Source: Syntrophaceae bacterium UBA2188 (lineage in GTDB: Bacteria; Desulfobacterota; BSN033; UBA1163). From it: a stretch of 64,000 bases of DNA. The stretch lies in assembly GCA_002327985.1 (NCBI GenBank), contig DCVM01000058.1:1-64000 (forward strand), in the 5' to 3' direction. The position numbers were made by a program, and so were the translations under genes. Below, in pieces: positions 58,624 through 64,000 of this stretch (positions within the stretch are counted from its first letter, which is position 1; every line of letters begins with the position of its first letter). The notes under the pieces were generated by a model. It saw only the letters and a list, made by a program, of their open reading frames with translations, ran no database searches and was not told the DNA's origin.

Positions 58624-59111
58624 CCTTCCCTCCTCTTGAGTTTTCCTATTGAATTAACAAGGTCTGTCAGAAGTTCCAGCCATAGAAGGAAGCCTCCCAC
58701 GGCAACGAGGATCCGGAATGGATATTGGGGAATTCTCAGCATGTCCGAGACAGTACGTTCTCGGATGCCTTCTAACCAACCGTACCATATGACGATGGCA
58801 ATGATGAACAAACTAAGTATCGTTGTGATGATCTCGCAGACAACTCGAACACGGGGAGATAACCGGGAGGTAAGAAAATCAACCCCGACGTGCCCCTTCA
58901 CCTGCTGGGTGTAAGCGGCACCCAACAGGATGAAGGTGGCTAAGATATATTCGGATATTTCAAAGGTCCCCGGGATTGTTTTAGAAAGAAATTTTCTACC
59001 TATGATATCGCCAGTGGTGAGCAACATCAATGGAATGATAAAAAACATCCCTATGACACAGACATAAAAATTGATGCGGTGAATCATCTTTTGAGTTTTA
59101 GCCCACCACAT
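58620..59111 (-). CDS. dctQ: TRAP transporter small permease (DctQ)
   Basis: A 163-residue protein with four helices and the usual DctQ arrangement: GDIIGRKFLSKTIPGTFEISEYILATFILLGAAYTQQVKGHVGVDFL. Forms the membrane complex with DctM; its start is 27 bases after the DctP stop. Confidence 0.92.
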   Translation of the reverse strand: MWWAKTQKMIHRINFYVCVIGMFFIIPLMLLTTGDIIGRKFLSKTIPGTFEISEYILATFILLGAAYTQQVKGHVGVDFLTSRLSPRVRVVCEIITTILSLFIIAIVIWYGWLEGIRERTVSDMLRIPQYPFRILVAVGGFLLWLELLTDLVNSIGKLKRREG

Positions 59112-59138
59112 GTCCTGCCACTCCTAAAAATTCGATCG

Positions 59139-60206
59139 TTACTTCCATTCAGGTGGGAAGGCTGCCACCTTTACACCTCGTTTTTCACATTCCTCATTGT
59201 ACATACGGACCACTTCTTTAGCCTTCAGACCCTTCCCTTCAAGATCTGATACCCACTTTCTTGTTACATCTCTGAAGCGGTCATACCATCGTTCCGCCTC
59301 CTTTGATGGAAGATTATAGAGTTCCACTTTCTTGTCAGTAATTTCATTCAACATCGTTTTATAAACTTCTCTGGTCAATCCTCCTGTTGTGTGGAAGGGA
59401 TTGTGGCATACATCCTCGACGACGGGCTTAAGGTCATCAGGTGTCTTTTTCCAGCTTTCCTGATTCATAATGACACCTTCAGAAACGCAACCAAAGGTTG
59501 TGACGACTGCATGCTTTGTCACCTCATAGAGTTTGAAAGAAAGGATCAAGGGGGGACAGGTTACGATTCCATCAATTGTTCCTGTTTCCATTGCCATATA
59601 GACGTCCCCGAGAGGCATGAAGATTGGCTCTGCTCCAAGTGACTTAATATAATGGGTTTGATGACCCCCAGGGCTCCTTATCTTGAGGCCCTTCACATCC
59701 TCGAGGGTTCTCACGGGTTTTTTGGTCCACATGAAAGCCTGGATGCATCCATTCAACTCCACCATTTTTACTCCAGGAAATTCCTGGTTAAGAACACGTT
59801 TATACATGGCATTTCCTATATCTGTCGCAATATCCTTCCCATCAACCCATGCAGCCAAAGAAAGAACATCGGTCAATGGAAAGCGGCCTGGCGTCCAGGT
59901 GGCGGTAAAGTAACCCATATCCGAAAGGCCTTTCGCGACGATATCAAAATGTTCTGGCCCCTTCCCGAGGGCACCTCCTGCGTACATCGTCGATGTAATT
60001 CTCCCCTTGCTCTTCTTCTTCAGCTCTTCAAGCATCGGCTCCCAGACGGTCTTGACCTCCCGGCTAACCGGAACATGCCAGGTGCTAAACCTTAAATTAG
60101 TAGCTTGACCATAAGCCAAATGAGAATGGCCTAATCCCGTTCCTACTGCGATACCCCCCACCACTGAACTTTTTATAAAATCCCTTCTTGTGATTTTTCT
60201 AGACAT
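59139..60206 (-). CDS. dctP: TRAP transporter substrate-binding protein (DctP)
   Basis: A 355-residue periplasmic protein with a twin-arginine-like signal (MSRKITRRDFIKSSVVGGIAVGTGLGHSHLAYGQ). DctP landmarks: LKKKSKGRITSTMYAGGALGKGPEHFDIVAKGLSDMGYF, LEDVKGLKIRSPGGHQTHYIKSLGAEPIFMPLGDVYMAMETGTIDG (the arginine that anchors a carboxylate lies in GLKIRSP). The gene is first of the transporter and follows the XRE-cupin regulator; it likely binds nicotinate or another acid. GGAGGTG precedes the ATG. Confidence 0.92.
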   Translation of the reverse strand: MSRKITRRDFIKSSVVGGIAVGTGLGHSHLAYGQATNLRFSTWHVPVSREVKTVWEPMLEELKKKSKGRITSTMYAGGALGKGPEHFDIVAKGLSDMGYFTATWTPGRFPLTDVLSLAAWVDGKDIATDIGNAMYKRVLNQEFPGVKMVELNGCIQAFMWTKKPVRTLEDVKGLKIRSPGGHQTHYIKSLGAEPIFMPLGDVYMAMETGTIDGIVTCPPLILSFKLYEVTKHAVVTTFGCVSEGVIMNQESWKKTPDDLKPVVEDVCHNPFHTTGGLTREVYKTMLNEITDKKVELYNLPSKEAERWYDRFRDVTRKWVSDLEGKGLKAKEVVRMYNEECEKRGVKVAAFPPEWK

Positions 60207-60287
60207 TTTACACCTCCTGCCTGAATGATCTCTTGATGAGTTTTAAAAAAAATTCACCTCCTCTCTCTAAAGATATCTTTTTTCTAC

Positions 60288-60303
60288 ATGCTTGATTTAG
60301 CAT
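60288..60303. promoter_or_regulatory. Candidate operator upstream of dctP
   Basis: ATGCT-TGATTT-AGCAT, a perfect five-base inverted repeat in the 126-base gap between the XRE-cupin gene and dctP. A possible binding site of the adjacent regulator; no other evidence. Confidence 0.3.
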
Positions 60304-60332
60304 TAAATTTGTACCTTTTAGTCTTTATTTAA

Positions 60333-60884
60333 TCAAAAGGTCGGTGGACTCACCACCCATATGACGACCGCCTTTTTTTTACTTGGGTTTGACCAGCTAT
60401 GAGGTTCCTGGGATGAAAAATAGAAACTTTCGTTTTTCTTCAGTCGATACGCCTTCCCATTTAGGTTGATTTCCAGATTTCCCTTCAAAACAATTCCACA
60501 TTCTTCTCCGATATGGGAGTAAAATCCTTTCGACCCACCTCCGGGTTCGATGGTTGTATAAAAAGGTTGCATTCTTTTATTTTGAATATTTCGAACAAGC
60601 ATCTGTATTTTAGCTTCCCCTCGTTTAAACCTTATCTTTACCCTTTCCGCCTCTTTGCAGACCACATCGTTCTCTTTTGTTTCTGGCTCAAGGAAGAAAT
60701 CAACCACTTTTACCTGAAGGGCAGAAGCAATTTTTTTCAGGATCATGATAGAAGGGTTTGCACGACCCCTTTCGAGCTGGGAAAGGTAGGCATCTGTGCA
60801 GCCAGCTTTGTTAGCCAGTTGTTTGAGGGTCATTCGGTTCGCCAAGCGGAAGACCTTGAGTTTTTCGGCAATCTCTTTCATCAA
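60333..60884 (-). CDS. XRE-family regulator with cupin domain
   Basis: A 183-residue protein: helix-turn-helix at residues 8-60 (KLKVFRLANRMTLKQLANKAGCTDAYLSQLERGRANPSIMILKKIASAL) and a cupin (IEPGGGSKGFYSHIGEECGIVLKGNLEINLNGKAYRLKKNESFYFSSQEPHSWSNPSKKKAVVIWVVSPP). This architecture commonly controls amino-acid or heterocycle catabolism in response to ligand. It is the first minus-strand gene of the nicotinate-like cluster. ATG weakly preceded by GATTT. Confidence 0.92.
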   Translation of the reverse strand: MMKEIAEKLKVFRLANRMTLKQLANKAGCTDAYLSQLERGRANPSIMILKKIASALQVKVVDFFLEPETKENDVVCKEAERVKIRFKRGEAKIQMLVRNIQNKRMQPFYTTIEPGGGSKGFYSHIGEECGIVLKGNLEINLNGKAYRLKKNESFYFSSQEPHSWSNPSKKKAVVIWVVSPPTF

Positions 60885-61025
60885 AGCAACATTAAATATA
60901 ATTACATCTAATTAACAAATATTTAATATCTAAAAATTTGTCAAGCAGAAAAATAGTCCTTGTTTTTGTCATTCTGGACTTGATTCAGAATCCCTATAAA
61001 GAGACCCTGATTAGAGGTCAGCCAA

Positions 61026-61787
61026 TTACACATTCCCCCCTTCGCAAGAATGACCTTTAGGGGTCAGTGTGTAATCTATCTTAATGTTGGAAAGGGCGCG
61101 GAAGATATTTCCTTTGACCCGACGGTCCTTCTTATTTAAAGACCCAATGATATCCTTGATCACTTTCCTTTTTGTCTTTCCGGAACTCGGGCAACCGCTT
61201 GGACCGAAAGGCAAATCCATCTCTCGGGCGAATCTCTCAACTTTTTTCTCCTCCAATAAGGCAAAGGGACGAATCAAAGTAATCTTCCCCTTAAAGAGGG
61301 TTTGAAGGGGGACCATCGTGCTGATTTCAGCACTATAAAAAATATTAAGAAGAAGAGTTTCAATGATATCATCCTGGTGATGGCCAAGAGCAATCTTGTT
61401 ACATTTGAAACGTTGCACAAGATGAAACAGATGTTTTCTTCTCTCCCATGAGCAGAGGAAACAGGGGTTTTCTCTATTCTCAGGGCTGTTTGCTCTTCTC
61501 CCAATATCGGTGAACTCAATGTGATAAGCAAGCCCTTTATTTTCAAAATAATTCTTCAGGATCTCGGCTCGGCCGGAACCAAAACCGAGGTCAATGTAGA
61601 CCGGGAAAAGTTCATAACGGATGGGAACCCGTTTGCTCCGTTCATGGAGGAGATGGAACAATGAAAGGCTATCTTTCCCTCCAGAGACTCCCACCATAAT
61701 CCGGTCTCCCTCCTGGATCAAACCATAACGGTGGATCGCCTTTCCCATCAAGCTTCGAATCTCTTTCTGCCAGTATGCCATTGTCAT
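61026..61787 (-). CDS. TtcA-like PP-loop ATPase (tRNA thiolation type)
   Basis: A 253-residue protein of the TtcA/TilS-like PP-loop family: ATP loop VGVSGGKDSLSLF near residue 33, NPCFLCSWERRKHLF (CxxC), IALGHHQDDIIETLLLNIFYSAEIS and GCPSSGKTKRKVI. Two CxxC-type sites can hold a 4Fe-4S cluster for thiolation of tRNA cytidine. The last 15 residues (PKGHSCEGGNV region) come from an inserted palindromic repeat whose arms TTACACA and TGTGTAA supply the stop codon. Confidence 0.85.
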   Translation of the reverse strand: MTMAYWQKEIRSLMGKAIHRYGLIQEGDRIMVGVSGGKDSLSLFHLLHERSKRVPIRYELFPVYIDLGFGSGRAEILKNYFENKGLAYHIEFTDIGRRANSPENRENPCFLCSWERRKHLFHLVQRFKCNKIALGHHQDDIIETLLLNIFYSAEISTMVPLQTLFKGKITLIRPFALLEEKKVERFAREMDLPFGPSGCPSSGKTKRKVIKDIIGSLNKKDRRVKGNIFRALSNIKIDYTLTPKGHSCEGGNV

Positions 61788-61916
61788 GTTCGAGGATCGC
61801 TCCGCTTGAGGTGCGTTTCACTTGAGGACCGCTGCGCTCGAGGGCCTTAATACACGAGATCTTTGGCCTCTTCCCTCAAGTCAGAAGGACGATCCTCAAG
61901 GCCTCAGGGCCGCTCC

Positions 61917-62573
61917 TTAAACGAAGTGGTCCCATCCTCTTATGCCTTTTAATGGACATATATCACATCTCGGTATCTTTTGACACACAGTCTTCCCTAA
62001 ATAAACGAAAAGGGCATGGTATTCATTGAATAACTTTTCATTGCTTGGAAGATGATCCATAAAAAGTTTCTGGACGTCCTCATAGGAAGTTTTCTCTGAA
62101 ATCACACCGTGACGCGAAAGGATTCTCTTCGTATAGGCATCGATAACAAAGATGGGTTTCCTCAGGCCATAAAGGAGAATGCTATCTGCAGTTTCAGGCC
62201 CAATTCCATTAACCCTGAGAAGTTTTTCCCTTAATGCTACAGTGTTCTCCTTCCCCATCACCTTTATATTCCCGTCATATTCTTCAAACAAGAAATCGAC
62301 AAAAGACTTCAAACGATCCGTTTTGATTCGATAGTAGCCTGACGATTTAATGAGTGGGGCCAACTGTGGTTTCTTAAGATGATGAATCCCTTCCGGATTT
62401 AAAACCCCCTTCCCTTTCAGCTTCTGAATCGCCTTCTCAACATTTCTCCAGGAGGTATTCTGGGTAAGAATGGCCCCTACCATGACCTCAAAAGGGGTTT
62501 CTGCAGGCCACCAGTGTCGAGGGCCATAGGCCTGGTAAAGGATTCGGTAAATGTTCATTAAGAGCCGTTGCAT
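61917..62573 (-). CDS. Endonuclease III-like HhH-GPD DNA glycosylase
   Basis: A 218-residue protein. Catalytic-domain motifs: WWPAETPFEVMVGAILTQNTSWRNVEKAIQKL, VNGIGPETADSILLYGLRKPIFVIDAYTKRILSRHG (helix-hairpin-helix and catalytic Asp). The C-terminal Fe-S loop is partial (CQKIPRCDICPLKGIRG, three cysteines, fourth not in place). Likely base-excision repair of pyrimidine or alkyl damage, in the MagIII/Nth relatives. Confidence 0.88.
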   Translation of the reverse strand: MQRLLMNIYRILYQAYGPRHWWPAETPFEVMVGAILTQNTSWRNVEKAIQKLKGKGVLNPEGIHHLKKPQLAPLIKSSGYYRIKTDRLKSFVDFLFEEYDGNIKVMGKENTVALREKLLRVNGIGPETADSILLYGLRKPIFVIDAYTKRILSRHGVISEKTSYEDVQKLFMDHLPSNEKLFNEYHALFVYLGKTVCQKIPRCDICPLKGIRGWDHFV

Positions 62574-62582
62574 GAAATTTCA

Positions 62583-62699
62583 CCTGTAGCGCACGGTTCT
62601 GGAAAAATGGAATGCTGGAATAATGACACAAAAAAGACTATTCCTAACTTCCTTGCCCAATATTCCAATATTCCAGTATTCCAACATTCCATTACTCAT
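62583..62699. repeat. ATTCCA inverted-repeat tract, copy 2
   Basis: GGAATGCTGGAATAATG on the left and AATATTCCAATATTCCAGTATTCCAACATTCCAT on the right in parts; same unit as 39825-39945. Confidence 0.6.
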
Positions 62700-62700
62700 C

Positions 62701-63831
62701 TTATTTCAGCCTCTTTTGAAATCTCAGGGAACTTAATAAGATCGTGAACCCACCCAGAATAACTAATGCCAGCATCTCAGGCCAGAGGATATCCAATCCA
62801 TTCCCCTTTAAAAAGACACCTCGGATAATGATTAAAAAGTACCGTAATGGGTTTACATACGTAATGGTTTGAAGCCATTCTGGCATATTTTCTAAGGGGA
62901 AAGCAAAACCTGAGAGGATAAAGGCTGGCATCATAAAAAAGAATGTTGAAATCTGGGCTTGCTGCTGTGTGGAAGAGATAGTGGAGATGAAGAGACCTAT
63001 TCCTACGGAACTCATTAAGAAGAAGACATTCCCTAAAAGAAGGATAAGAGGGTTTCCTCGAAAAGGAACTTCAAACCAAAATACTCCGATCAGGGCGATC
63101 ATCATGGCATCTGCAAGCCCAATCATCGCAAAAGGAAAGGTCTTCCCCAACATCAACTCCCACGACCGGATAGGGCTCACCATGATCTGTTCAAGAGTAC
63201 CCATCTCCCTCTCCCTGACAATGGCCTGTGCCGTAAGAATAATAGGAAGGAGAAAAGCAATGGAGGCGATGACCCCTGGAACATAAAAAAGTCGACTCTC
63301 GACGTTGGGGTTAAACCAGATCCGATGCTCGAGTTCCACTCCGGCCTCCTCGAAACCGACGATCCCTTCCCGATTCAACCTTTTGATCATCATCATGGTT
63401 GAATACTCTGAAAGAATCCGACCGATGTAGCCCAGGGCAATCATGGCCGTATTCGATTCAGTTCCATCGAGGATGATCTGCACAATCCCTGTATCTCCCT
63501 TCTTCAATTTTCTTGAAAAATCGCTTGGGATTTCGATACAGAGAGTGACAGCTCCCCTACGAATAAGGGTCTCAATCTCTGCTGGGGTCTTCGGATAAGA
63601 AACTATATCAAAATATTTAGAACTCCCGAACCGACTGGTCAATTCTCTTGATTCCACACTCTGATCCAGGTCCCGTAAAGCAGTCTGAATGTGTTTTACA
63701 TCCAGATTGGCCGCATATCCAAAGACGATCAATTGAAAAATAGGCGGGAAGATAAGAATCATCCTCAACCGCTTATCTCTCAGGACCTGAATCATCTCTT
63801 TGACAAATAGGTATCGAACACGGTGAAACAT
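62701..63831 (-). CDS. ABC-2 type permease (YhhJ/YbhR-like)
   Basis: A 376-residue inner-membrane protein: one TM at the N-terminus (MILIFPPIFQLIVFGYAANLDVK), a periplasmic domain of about 140 residues, then five helices with REREMGTLEQIMVSPIRSWELMLGKTFPFAMIGLADAMMIALIGVF (the EREMGTLEQLMVSP motif) and MMPAFILSGFAFPLENMPEWLQTITYVNPLRYFL. Family exports multidrugs or other hydrophobic cargo with an ATPase and membrane fusion protein, probably beyond the right edge. Confidence 0.92.
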   Translation of the reverse strand: MFHRVRYLFVKEMIQVLRDKRLRMILIFPPIFQLIVFGYAANLDVKHIQTALRDLDQSVESRELTSRFGSSKYFDIVSYPKTPAEIETLIRRGAVTLCIEIPSDFSRKLKKGDTGIVQIILDGTESNTAMIALGYIGRILSEYSTMMMIKRLNREGIVGFEEAGVELEHRIWFNPNVESRLFYVPGVIASIAFLLPIILTAQAIVREREMGTLEQIMVSPIRSWELMLGKTFPFAMIGLADAMMIALIGVFWFEVPFRGNPLILLLGNVFFLMSSVGIGLFISTISSTQQQAQISTFFFMMPAFILSGFAFPLENMPEWLQTITYVNPLRYFLIIIRGVFLKGNGLDILWPEMLALVILGGFTILLSSLRFQKRLK

Positions 63832-63839
63832 AAATACCT

Positions 63840-63980
63840 TCTTGGAATATTGGGATGCTGGAAAATTGGAATATTGGGCAAGAAAGTTAGAATTAGCTTG
63901 TTTGTGTCTTTATTCCAACATTCCATTATTCCATTGTTCCAGCTTTTTTCATGATTCCATCATTCCATAATTCCATCATT
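63840..63980. repeat. ATTCCA inverted-repeat tract, copy 3
   Basis: TGGGATGCTGGAAAATTGGAATATTGGG on one arm in parts and ATTCCAACATTCCATTATTCCATTGTTCC on the other in parts, as in 39825-39945 and 62583-62699. Confidence 0.6.
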
Positions 63981-64000
63981 CTTTATATTCTTATCTCAAT

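Overview
The window looks like chromosomal DNA of an anaerobic, selenocysteine-using bacterium of the Desulfobacterota (former Deltaproteobacteria) type. This is inferred from gene content: rubrerythrin-type proteins, ferredoxins, a DctPQM TRAP importer, HD-GYP regulators, a FecR/OmpA/CHASE2 signalling operon, a LipS1/LipS2-type lipoate locus and two genes with in-frame UGA codons followed by bacterial SECIS hairpins. No rRNA, tRNA, CRISPR array, transposase or prophage was seen. Intergenic spaces are full of short dispersed palindromes.

Layout. 0-5.4 kb: exported proteins, an OmpA protein, a ferredoxin, a BrnT/BrnA-like toxin-antitoxin pair whose 3' end abuts an attC-like hairpin, and a metallo-beta-lactamase-fold hydrolase. 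5.5-10.8 kb: an unlisted 54-residue FmdB zinc ribbon, then the minus-strand operon mrfA-mrfB-MFS (MrfAB-type DNA repair). 11-16.7 kb: GAF/HD-GYP protein, YhhQ-type transporter, ECF sigma/anti-sigma operon, zinc alcohol dehydrogenase. 17-20.2 kb: FecR, OmpA lipoprotein and CHASE2-HD-GYP operon behind a candidate sigma-54 promoter. 20.3-25.3 kb: Ogt, DUF1786, then thioesterase-archease-RtcB, where RtcB carries UGA at its conserved metal-binding cysteine. 25.4-35.2 kb: XRE-cupin regulator, aspartic protease, rubrerythrin, MenG/UbiE, RimI, a PurF homologue with a degenerate glutaminase site, a hybrid kinase, a lytic transglycosylase and TrpS. 35.4-35.9 kb: a C_GCAxxG_C_C selenoprotein.

36-42 kb: a plus-strand operon with an LplA/LplB-DUF116 fusion, a LipT-like flavoprotein, LipS1-like and LipS2-like radical SAM enzymes, then MutY. 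42.3-47.3 kb: a 1346-residue beta-helix surface protein and a peptidase S74 protein.

47.6-60.9 kb: a minus-strand catabolic cluster (XRE-cupin regulator, DctP, DctQ, DctM, CoA-type aldehyde dehydrogenase, 2Fe-2S / FAD / molybdopterin hydroxylase subunits, enamidase, 6-hydroxynicotinate reductase, UPF0280, DUF1185). It reads as uptake of an N-heterocyclic acid, most simply nicotinate, followed by hydroxylation, ring reduction and hydrolytic opening to 2-formylglutarate. The methylmalonate-semialdehyde-dehydrogenase-like enzyme could then convert this in one decarboxylating, CoA-acylating step to glutaryl-CoA. 61-64 kb: TtcA-like PP-loop ATPase, endonuclease III-like glycosylase, ABC-2 permease.

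The most notable observations are the selenocysteine RtcB, the second selenoprotein, the proposed nicotinate to glutaryl-CoA route, the LplAB-DUF116 fusion in the lipoate operon, and the PurF homologue lacking its glutaminase nucleophile.
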